Source: Clavelina lepadiformis (Eukaryota > Chordata > Ascidiacea > Aplousobranchia > Clavelinidae). Taken from it: a stretch of DNA of 64,000 bases. The notes beneath the pieces are model-generated. The model had not been told where the DNA came from, did no database searches, and saw only the letters and a program-made list of their open reading frames with translations. Positions 51,064 through 61,313 of the stretch are shown one piece after another. Position 1 is the stretch's first letter. Each line of letters opens with the position of its first letter. The translations under genes were made by a program, and so were the position numbers. Where the stretch lies: the NCBI RefSeq assembly GCF_947623445.1, contig NC_135246.1, positions 19,278,288 to 19,342,287 on the forward strand, written 5' to 3'.

Positions 51064-51383
51064 TGATGTAATAACGCAGATGTACGATAAACACGATTTT
51101 TAATTTCTCAGCTTTAATGGACGAATGCGTATCTCAAAGTAACTCTGTAGCGGCTCAGCATATTGGTACGATCAAAATTGCACGATGTTTATGACGTAAC
51201 AATGCAAAATACAAAAACTACATACGTAACGCAAGTTGATTGGCAAGACAAAATCTAATTGAGTTGGTAGTTGACGTGCAAGAAATTCAGGTCAAAACAT
51301 CAAAATAAAAAGCAGCCTCAAATTCAAATAAACAAAGAAATGGAAATATACTGGCGTGTGCAACGCTACTACAACCTTCAAGA

Positions 51384-54300
51384 TTATTTATCTTCGTTGT
51401 CGCTGACATCGGGCGATCTTGTGTAAAGTCCCGGCCACTGGCGCACGTAAAGCCGGGGGAGCTGGCCTTCGCAGACGCGATCCATCCAGTGCGTGAGAGA
51501 GTCGAGGTAACTTGAGCCGCTCTCGGCTGGACCGGCTTTCTCTAAGCTCTCAACGCCACCTGACGGATTACTATTACCGCTTTCAGCCTGAGTTTGATTT
51601 ATGTTTCGTGGCGCACTGTCCTTACTTGATTGAGGTTTATCGCCCGAGCACACATCATTATTTGATGACGTATATGGAACGTCATGTATGACGTTGCCAT
51701 GATTCAGAGACCTGCCTTCTCTGGGCACGAATATGCAGTACCAATGCTTGGAACCGTTCAAAGCAAGCGCGGTGCCACGGGCAGAAAGATCAGTACGCTT
51801 TCCGCAAGATGGCAGCAGGTGTTCGTCACTGTTGCTATGGAGAGAGGAAAGTCCGGGTGTGGTAATGACGTCATCTAAAACCGTTGAAAGTTACTAGAAA
51901 GCATGACCAGCGAAGCCGTAAACTTTTTCATAATAATCACTGCTTGGTATATTGATCGATTTTCTTTTATAATAACATTGTAATTTCTACAGCAATGAAA
52001 CGTTATTTGAAAAAAAAATTTGAAGAATATTTTGAACCGACAGTAACATGAGATTTCAAAAAGTAAGAAAAATGCTCTTGGACAAAATTTGAATTTTCTC
52101 ACCGTCGCCACCATGCGGTTGGGCAGATGATGCTTTTCGAAGCTCAACAAACCAACTCATGAAAGATGACAAGTCGAGATAGACAAAGTGAAGCCTCGGA
52201 TCTCTATAAATGATGCATGATGACGTCATAGGGAGCATTGCTACGCAAAAATAAAACCTTATCTTTAAACCTTGTGTAAGATTTCACAATTTTCATCCAA
52301 TCTTCAGTCATGTGATCTTGCCCGTCCAATAGGAAGACGACAGTCATGTGACCACGCTTCTGATGTAAAACGAATTGTTCGTAAGTCGAAGGTTTCAGTT
52401 CCGTTACGCTGGACACGACAAAAATGAGATCACCAACATGACAACTCGCTTTAGTGGAGCGCAAGATTATGTGCACCAGGGTTACAAATGAAAGCTACTT
52501 TTCAACGTATAAAAACTGGCATAATTATGGCGATTTGATATTGGCGAAAACTTTTATTATTCGTTCCATGCATCTCATTTATGTAATTAATCATTAACTT
52601 TGGTTGATAAAAGTTTAACGCATTCAATTATTTCAACATTCAAATTAATTAATTAATTTTATTCATCGTTTTAATTATTAAATAACTCCCAAAAGCTAAT
52701 TTTCCATGAATTATTTCTCCTGGTTTTAGCCTACATAATCCCATGATGATGAATAAATTGATCCTCACCAATCAAGGAATCCTCCCACGTCTTCGGGATC
52801 ACCGACCTCTTCAACTTCCACTTCAAACTCTTCCTCTTCTTCCGTGGATGGTGGCAGCTCCTCTTCACCAGCTGATTGCGGTGGACTCAAGTTTTTCTGG
52901 AGTTTACTCAAGCTGATGACAAGAAAAATGGGATGAATCTGGATCAGAGTTAAATTGAGTCCTTTGGAAGAAGTGACTCGATTCAAGTCGAGTCATTTGG
53001 CAAATAAGACTCTAGTCGAACTAATTAATATTTGGAGGCAAGCCATACAAAAGGTAAATATTCCATTCCTGTCCACAAGAAACGCTTCAAATTTTGGAAA
53101 ATTTGCTTTGTTTTGCTGCTCCATACACTTTCGGACGCAAACAAACCATAATTTCACATAAATGCTGAAACCTTCCAGCAAACTGTGACCCGAGCCAAGT
53201 CATGACCAAGAAAGATTTGAGAAAATGAAAATACGATATATTTGCAAGGTGGAGCCTTTTGCTTATCATTCAAAAGACAAAATGATTACGTTCAAGTGAT
53301 TTAGAACTTTTATGCCAGCAAACTTGGTTATGCAAACATCTAAAAGATGGCGCTTTCCTTTTCACATTTTGAACAGCGAGTAAAAAGCGCCACCTAGTTG
53401 CAATCGTGTCTTCACAAACATAAACGAAGCGATGAACTACGTCTACTTACAAGCCGGAGCAGGTTGACATGATGGAGAGGATCATGATGACGGACGTGAT
53501 GAGGAAGAGCATTACTTCCTGCTCTCCGAGAAGATGAAGCTGGTTGTAGAAGCGCACCACGGAGCTCCACGCATCATAAATATAACGCATGATGAGATGC
53601 TGCAAGAAAATAGAATGCAATTAAACGACGATTGCACCATATATATTGCATATATGCAATATTTTGGGAAGCAAATATTGAGGTTTTGGGCCGTGTTTAA
53701 AATATAGAGAATTGATATATTTTGCTAAAAATATTACCTATAAACATCCATTGCAATAAACTTGATTTTTTCTCATCTAAAGCCTAACTACTACCACAAA
53801 ACTCTTCATCCTTGCTATGCATGTCACCAAGACTAAACATTTTAAAACTTACCGGCCCAAGTTCATCCTGGATTGGTAGAAGTTGGACATCCCTCTCAAA
53901 CTGCTGCTGTCTAGATGTTTCTAAAGCCAGTGCGAGAAACTTCTGAAAGCCATAGTCCAGGTTCTTGTAGGAATTCAGGAACTCGGAAGATACGGTGGAG
54001 GCGGACGCCCTCTTTTTCCCTCGTCGCCAAATCAAGTAAATCTAATAAGATATTTTCTTTTCCTTTAAACACGTGTACTCATGTTGTCCTCACAGAATCC
54101 ATAATTGGTGTGGTTTAATTTTGGCGATGACTTAATTATTCAAATCCGGGTTACAAAACCTATCTATCTGCTTGCAAAATTGCGTCATCAACAGCAATCC
54201 GCTTTATTACAAGTTTTGAGAGCTAAACAATTGCACCTATTTCCCAGCATAATGAGCTTCAAATTCACTAAAATGTTGACTTACAGCTGGATCGCTCGGT

Positions 54301-57300
54301 AAATCTTCGCGGCCGCTCAAAGAACGAACAAATGCCGGCTGTGTAGAGTCTAATACAAACACAAACTTCAGCCAATCAGAAATTTGATCATCTTTTTCTA
54401 TTGCTATGGCAACAGACTGTCGAAGATTTTCAACTGCTTCTTTGTAGCTGCGATGTTTTGGGTTCGTTGCAAAAATAGCACAAAACCTGCAAAATATGCT
54501 ATGTCATGATTACAGTGCAAAATATCCACAGCTTAATTGAATACGCAAACGAAAAGGTGTGTGCTTTGGGAAATGGCAAAACCTGTATGTTGCATTGTTA
54601 TGAATTGCCTGTCTCGTATATGGATGCACTCATCTTATTTATGACATCATAAAGCATTGTAAAGTAGACCTCACATGTCAATTTGTGCAAGTTAAATCAA
54701 ACCAAGCCACATGAAATCATGACGTTCTTTGTACTCACTGCATATGGTAAGTGTGGTCACTAGGTGGCGGACATAGGTCATCAAACACAGTGGGCGACGT
54801 GATGCGAGGAACGGTCATGTAGTGGTGCCGGCTGAGAAGGTCATTCACTGCACCTTGTGGCATATCGGACGACTAGGTACACATACGGCACACACTTAGC
54901 TGTGAGTCTGAACTCGTGAGCATTAGGTCTCAGTTCAAGGAATAAATCAGTGAAAGTTCATTGACGCCAAGTTGAATGTGATATTCTAAGCTTTTATAAA
55001 TAGTTTAAGCTAAAACGCTCAACTGATGAATGAATTCTTTAATGAAACCAGGGTTTTGCAAACCCGTGTGGGTGAGCTTGGTCAGGGCAGATTACAATAA
55101 CAGAGAATGAGAAAACTTTCATTAAAGAATTCGGTCACCTGTTGAGCTCCTTTTATTGTTGAAATAATGCCTGGTGGCAAACATAGTTTAGTTTAAGCTA
55201 CAGTTTTGAAAATTGTTTAACACGACAATAACAGGTGTAAGCTAAGTAAGTTCACAGCTCCACTAAACTACCTGTAGAGTGACAGCCGGCTTTAAAGGGT
55301 TTTCCTTGAACACAAGCAATGACGGACCACTACTGTCCTTCACACCAAACTTCCTGCCAACCTTGTACCAGCCACTTGTTGCGAAGGAAACAAAACCAAA
55401 TTCTGCATCAAAATTTACCTTAATTATTTTTAGAAATAGACAGAATAGTTAGAGTCAGAATCACTGGCAAATGAGAGATCATAGTGTCTGGGGTAGTGCA
55501 CTTATTGTACCATAGTCAGTAAACTATTCAAAGAAAGCTGCAAAATTAGATCCAACCGATATATTTCTGGTGTTTCATGGCCATGAGCTTATAAAGCAGG
55601 GTGGGTGACAATTGCTTCGAAAATAAAAGAACTCGGGGTTTATCGTCCATTTCGACTTTGCGGAGGAATTTATCCGCGTTGCTCGAAGTTACCTGATGAG
55701 ATTAATGATGATGAGATTAATGACATACCGGATAAAGTGCGATAAATAATGGTGTTCGTTTCCGCGCCACCAAGTAAAATCAACACCCAGGATCTCATTA
55801 ATCAGATCCAACGTGTTAACAAGCAAATGAGGTTGAACAAATATTTACTATATTTCATAATTCCAAAGTGCGTTGCCTGTATGCTCATGTGCATTTTGTA
55901 CTCGAAAATAATAACCATACTATCGAACACTTTTCATATAATCCCTTACAAATATCGTAACCGTTTCATTTTTAAAACTTTCATCATAATAACATCCCTA
56001 AAAAAAAGTCAAAAAACTTACTATTTTCACCAGATAATGAGGCAGTTGCTGATTTACAAAGTTCTTCAAATTTTCATAAGAAATAATTCCCTGATAATAC
56101 GAATATTGTTCCTGAAATATGACAACTGTGGTGGGAACCTTGGAAACCCGGAGACTTGTTGCGATTCGTTTCGTAAACGTTGTGTCAACCGTCCCAACTC
56201 CAAGACCTAAAAATATTTCTTCTTTAAACAGTAGTAGTGTAAATGGGTAGTGCGGTAGTGTAAATGGGTTTTGTAACGGAAAATAGTTTTCAGTAGTTCA
56301 GCAACTACGACTGAACTTCAATCAAATCAACAAGAAAATGAAACAAAGCAAAGTTTTATGAACAGACTAACTGCAGATTCAGGTCATGCAAGTACTTTCT
56401 ACAGAAGTTGGTGCAAAGATTCTGTAGATGGCATATTTCTTCTTAACCAAGCGTTAAGTTCTCACAAAACTAAGTAAACAACACTATGATGCACTGCGGT
56501 GTTTCAAAACAAGATATCAATAGCTTTACAGTTTACAGTGAATCCACTGACAGTTCAACAGATCTAACAATTAGCCAATGCTAGTGCAATCATTTGTTAA
56601 ACAAACACCTTCTAAAAAATTACATAAACTACAGTAAAAACAAAGTCACAAACTCACCTAACTTCTCCAAGTCTTGTGCTGCTCGTTCCCATGATGTCCT
56701 CAGTATGACAATGCACTGAGCACAGAATGTTGAGTAAACGTAGAGCACTTGTGGAGTGTGATGGCTGTTTGGAAGAACTTGCTTGTAAAATTTGTAATTT
56801 GAAATTGACCTTGAAGAAGCGTCATCAGAAGAATCTGTAACAAAATGGCAAAAGTGATAACTGTATACAAGTTTGAACTGTTTAGCACAAATACTACATA
56901 TATACATAAAAAGTATTTTTCAAGTCCTAATCACCCAAAAATTTGGTAAAGTTTTGCTCCGAAGCATAAAGTGTTGACAGTGATCAAGTGCAACTAACAC
57001 AGATTACCTGCAACAGTTGTTACTGCAGCATCATATGATTCATATCATAGCCTACTTATACGGGTAGATAGGGATGGGCAATTCAGCATACTAAATTACT
57101 AATTTCAAAGTATTTGAACCCAAAAAGCCAATTTAAACCGAATAATAGGATTCGGTTTTAAGAGAGTGAGAGCGCAATCGAACAAGCGAGAAAAAATTTG
57201 CGACGAAACAAGTAAGAGAAGTGAACGTGTCACACAAAATTGAAAAAAAAGCTTGTGAGTTTTCTTGTATGCAATTGATTGAAGGAAACAATCGTAACCA

Positions 57301-58212
57301 TTACTCGCACTTGTCACACGCACACGTGCATTTGTTACTCACTTGTTTGTCCTCGCTGTTCGAGTTCAAGCATACTGTATCTCATTTATTAACGTAAAGA
57401 TGTCTGGGAAAAGGAAAACTTCACAAGTGTGTGAGCATTTTATATTAATTTTTAATAAGGTTGCAGTGTGTAAGCACTGTAAAGAACAAATGAGTTAATG
57501 TAACGGTACTCTGGTTTAGAGTATTCGGAATAATTCTAGAATACTAAATTATTCTGAATGGCCAATCCCTATTTATTGACCATACATGCAATGTTCCTCA
57601 CCAAAATCATAAAAGTCATTTCCAAAAAAGTCGGAAAACCTAAAATTCTGCTGAAAATGTGTGCGTTGGGAAGCCCAGTTTTGGCTGCTATCGCTACCAA
57701 ACCCGTGGTTGTCATATTCCTTTCGCTTCTCTTCGTTGGACAGCACCTATAGCAATATAAAATTCCAATTACTTACATATTTTACAACACAGCAATCTAA
57801 AACGATAAGCATGTTGATACATACTGCTGTACTGGGCATTTTATATTAAACTCAAAAATCGGGAGTCCGGGTGAAATTAGGAGTGAATTATGATGTCACT
57901 ACATAAAACTTTACGTTACGGAATATATCATGCAAAAATGACCAGACTTTAATCCAATACACAGGCGGATATCACATTAAGCAATTCCGTCACCTCATAC
58001 GCTTGCTGTAGCTGAATAAATTTGTCCTGGGCATCAGGGGAGTCATTTTTATCAGGATGACATTCCTTTGCTAGCTTACGATAAGCTCTCCTGATATCGG
58101 CTGTACTGGCAGATTTTGCAACATTTAATACTTGGTAAGGATCAAACTGCTCTTTGGCAAAAATATTAAATATATTTAAAATAATTATTGTAAATATAAT
58201 TGTTCGAAACAT
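51384..58212 (-). CDS. DNAJC16: DnaJ homologue subfamily C member 16
   Basis: Fourteen coding exons on the minus strand: 58212-57994, 57746-57602, 56834-56658, 56206-56022, 55692-55557, 55402-55272, 54872-54739, 54486-54285, 54041-53853, 53599-53451, 52912-52769, 52408-52271, 52203-52103 and 51874-51384, giving 846 residues (human 782). DNAJC16 is an ER membrane J-protein with thioredoxin-like domains, linked to autophagosome size. A signal peptide comes first, then a J domain with HPD at 52-54 and QAYEVLSNEEKRKEYD, a thioredoxin-like domain with a CAQC motif (about 159-162), KPRVLLFSKQLSPTLLYKL in a second such region, a membrane segment (about 534-556), an acidic linker and a conserved C-terminal module (VTELKPSTYE, LALNGSKHWYCIF, HWMDRVCEGQLPRLYVRQWP). 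All junction phases close. The intron between exons 12 and 13 is only 67 bases. Confidence 0.93.
55018..55146. repeat. 129-bp inverted-repeat element in a DNAJC16 intron
   Basis: The ends are inverted over about 30 bases with a few mismatches. The best part is GAATTCTTTAATGAAA and its complement, and the outer edges are CTCAAC/GTTGAG. The short non-coding interior suggests a MITE or stem-loop. No clear target duplication. Confidence 0.6.
57069..57571 (+). mobile_element. Decayed hAT transposon with BED-finger relic
   Basis: Ends TAGGGATGGGCAATTCAG and (inverted) TAGGGATTGGCCATTCAG bound about 500 bases in DNAJC16 intron 2, only about 30 bases from the exon 2 donor. At 57399 a frame starts MSGKRKTSQVCEHF and continues to KVAVCKHCKEQMS, then stops. 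This CEHF...CKHC pattern is the start of a BED zinc finger as found at the N-terminus of hAT transposases. The rest of the transposase is missing. No target duplication is evident. Confidence 0.7.
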
Positions 58213-59976
58213 TGTGCACTGAAAAACAAAGTCATACGCTTTAATGCTTTACGACACTTCAAGTGATCACCCAAGCACTGAACAGTCACAGCGGGTTATC
58301 ACTGCACAGGCTATACACATAGAGTATCAGTTTATAAATTGACCTGTATGAATTTAAACAAACCTGTGACTACTTGCAGCCCAGCCTGAAAAGTATGACG
58401 TTATAAATGATGTGCATGTTAGTGAGTTTTGTATGTGTGTGCCAAGCTTTCCACTACAGTCTGTAGTAACCTTTTACATACAGCAGGAAGTGTGGCTGTT
58501 CACCTCCTGAAAATACTTTGATACTATAATTATTTAACACATATTATACATATATAATTATAACATAAAAAGTGCATTGCTTGCCTGGCGTATGTTTCAT
58601 GCAGACACAAAGTAGTACACCATGTGGCACTTTATAGAAAAATATTTACAATTTAAAACATATGTTTTTTGAAATGGGACTAAACTTCAGTATTTTGATC
58701 TCTGTTATCCCAGGTTCTTGGACAAAAGAATCGCAGATATTTCATGATTTTATCACTTACTGTTTATCATTAACAGTACGACGTCATGACTCATTGTTTT
58801 AATATGAAAAAACATTCTAACAAGTTCAACCAAAGAACAAGAAGAATCCACATGAAGCCCCAAAAGCTTATAACATGCAGTTGATGACAATAATGTAGTT
58901 GCGCTGTCGGATGGTAAATTAACATGGCCACCGAACCCACAACATAGTAAGTTACTAAATTTATATTAAAAATATCAAATTGTGCACACAAATATCACAA
59001 ACTACAAAAAATGAAAATCTGTTATAAGGAAACGAGAAGGGCATGCTCATCAACGTTACCAATAGCAACCTAAATAGCAAATAACATAATTTGATTAGAT
59101 TAACAAAAAATATCATATCTTTATTCTACTTCCGAATTCCGCTTCTAAATACAAATACAATAAGAAGCTTCCGTCAGTACACAGACGCATGTACAGCCTA
59201 GGCAGATAGAGCTTTAATTTTACTAAAACGCATCATAGGCTACAATATAGGGCTACTATAGGCCAAGGCAGAAATACCAGTATACATGCCCCAAACATAA
59301 GCTGATGCGGTTTGTGTAGTGTCTGTACAATGTTTTACACCCTATAGTTTCCGCAAACAATGGTTTCTCGAAAATTTCCTTACACGAAATAGCCAAGTAA
59401 TAGTGGTGCAACGTACGGTCGTGCAATGTCTTCCCCAACTAAGCACGGGTCATACTAGGCTAACACTACTTGCATATAAGCCTGCTGCCCTGCTGCAACA
59501 TTTAATCCAACACCAGCTAAACCTAAAACGTCATGACTAAGCGTAACATTGTAGAGGTTGGGGTCGTTTTAGGATGTAGAGGTTGATGCCGACAGATGCA
59601 GATACAGATGCAGAGTTTATCGGTCTTAGCTTACGTTACGTTATTGACTTAGTTAACCTACTACATTAGTATCTGACTCTATTGTTGCGTGCGGTTAGAA
59701 TTCTCTAACCTTTCTGATAGCCGAACGTTCGTGTTATATTATAACAAATACCGTTTGCCAGAAAAGGCTTTTATTGTAGGTGCTGTACACTTTCTCAATA
59801 TTACAAATAACCGAGAACACAAGTCATGTGACTGTTTACACGATGTCTACTGATTCAATCACCACAACTACAGTAGTACGGTATTACATATGTCTATAAC
59901 TTCGCGTCTGTGACTGAGGTTCTGAGGCTCTGAGGGAGTCTCACACAAAAGTTCAAGCTTATAAAACGTGCTGCGA
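58213..59976. other. Spacer upstream of DNAJC16
   Basis: No conserved gene seen. The first few hundred bases above 58212 should hold the DNAJC16 promoter and leader. There is a short GATGCAGATACAGATGCAGA-like repeat near 59590. It ends at the candidate LTR boundary. Confidence 0.45.
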
Positions 59977-60334
59977 TGTGGCGGAAATATATGACAAAAA
60001 AGGCATGAACATTTCAAAGCGTGTGAACGTGAAAATCGGTGTGTTTGCAATGCAAATTAAATTTGGTTAAGTTGGAAACAGTTACTTGGAAGCGACCTGG
60101 TAACGTACTAAATAAGGAGCTTTCACACGAAGTTATTCGTAGCAAGTTTTCAAATATACCAACGGTAGTTTGCAGTGTTCTGAAAAGGCAAGTTTTAAAC
60201 TCCATTTACTAGCTGGAAAACTCTTTCATAAGAATGATGTGGCGGGACTGAAAGTTTAAAAACTCCAATTGTTCTGGAAAACACATTTCTACGAAAGACG
60301 TAAGGATTTTACAAAAGCGAGCCAAGCCGCCACA
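59977..60334 (-). repeat. Candidate 3' LTR
   Basis: The block starts TGTGGCGG and ends CCGCCACA on the plus strand, an 8-base inverted terminus of the TG...CA type. It directly abuts a polypurine tract on its inner side. A second internal TGTGGCGG at 60238 offers a shorter alternative of about 97 bases. The matching 5' LTR lies outside the window, so the boundary is not confirmed. Confidence 0.5.
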
Positions 60335-60346
60335 TTCCTCCCCCGC
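60335..60346 (-). other. Polypurine tract
   Basis: On the element's strand this reads GCGGGGGAGGAA immediately before TGTGGCGG. A purine run abutting the 5'-TG of the LTR is the standard plus-strand priming site of LTR retroelements. Confidence 0.6.
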
Positions 60347-60482
60347 TACGGAAGGAAAAAGATGACAATTAACATGTAACGTACTGAAGGTGGCAATGGC
60401 GAGCAAGCACAAACAAAAAACTGAAGTTATATACAAATGAATGAACTGTAACATATGCTTAAAATAACTGATGGTAATATAG

Positions 60483-61001
60483 CTACATGTTGGAGGGTAT
60501 CTCCAAGATTAACCGGGCATGCAAAAATTGTTTGAACTGTTCGTATTCCAGGGTTTTGTCCGTAACCCCGTTGGATATATACTTCATCAAGGGGGCCATG
60601 TGGAAAGCAGGTGTGGCTGCTACCATGGTAAGGATTTTGCTCATAAACTCAAAATCAGGAACCAGCTGGAACAGTTCATCCAGCTGCTGGAACCAAAGTA
60701 GTAGATCCTCAGCCGAAGTGGTTGGCGGCGCAGGAACCGCAAGGGTCGGCATTGTAACGGTTGTTTTAAACGGCCGAAATAGTCTATGTACTGGTTGTAA
60801 CACCGTAGCTTGTATATCTGCTAGATCAGCGCTCTGGGGCATGGGGGCAGGAGCGCCTTGCTCCCCAGGTCTGACGATCGGCACATACGGCGCGGGAGAT
60901 GATTGTTGAACCGGTGAATCGGGTGAGTCGGGAATCATCTCAGTAACTGAAGTGATTTCGTCAATTTGAACGTCAGCGGAGGAATCAGATACCGTCGACA
61001 T
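60483..61001 (-). CDS. Gag-like protein, truncated and out of place
   Basis: A 172-codon frame. Its first half is acidic and proline-rich. Its second half has the pattern of a Ty3/gypsy capsid N-terminal region: PTLAVPAPPTTSAEDLLLWF, a QLDELF helix, then a YEQFKQFLHARLI helix. A full gag would continue with the rest of the capsid and often a zinc knuckle. This frame stops after the first capsid helices. It lies downstream of env, between env and the polypurine tract, whereas gag should be at the 5' end. It could be a rearrangement product or a fragment of a second element. The frame on the opposite strand is a shadow. Confidence 0.65.
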   Translation of the reverse strand: MSTVSDSSADVQIDEITSVTEMIPDSPDSPVQQSSPAPYVPIVRPGEQGAPAPMPQSADLADIQATVLQPVHRLFRPFKTTVTMPTLAVPAPPTTSAEDLLLWFQQLDELFQLVPDFEFMSKILTMVAATPAFHMAPLMKYISNGVTDKTLEYEQFKQFLHARLILEIPSNM

Positions 61002-61313
61002 ACTGAAGTGGTTTTGGCAGCAATGGTAGTGGCAGCAAAGTCTGTGGAGAAACTAAAGGGGTAGAGGGTAAATTTTTTGCAACTGCACCTCCCCCTATTG
61101 AGGTGGGTTGAAACAGCTAAACTCATGCACAGGAATAGTTAGCATGCAATAAGGCGGGAAAAGTGAAAACGATACTAGCACAAGAATAAGCTACTAAGCA
61201 TGCAACGAAGCAAAACGGTTACAAAATCGAAAGCGGCGACAAGGGAAAACGGCAAAATTGTACATGCAAAAGACATTATCGGTATTGAAGCAAGGTGATA
61301 CACATAGTGAAAC

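Larger units (their letters stand above)
44001..51383. other. Large non-coding stretch upstream of the GATA gene
   Basis: Over 7.3 kb between the GATA start and the 3' end of DNAJC16 with no recognisable conserved protein, except the coding-like but unassigned block at 50640-51063. It carries several TGACGTCA sites (45947, 46447, 47187, 48443, 51033), related TGACGTAA sites, and AT-rich blocks with Fox-like ATAAACA and homeodomain-like ATTA cores. Position and the spatially complex expression known for GATA4/5/6 genes suggest enhancers. Confidence 0.5.

Noticed and set aside
52409..52476. Longer 5' end of DNAJC16 exon 12
   Set aside because: The frame is open further upstream, but the acceptor at TGTCCAG before 52408 has a much better pyrimidine tract, and the joined protein matches the family there.
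60487..60909. 140-codon plus-strand frame
   Set aside because: It is antisense to the gag-like frame and looks like its shadow.
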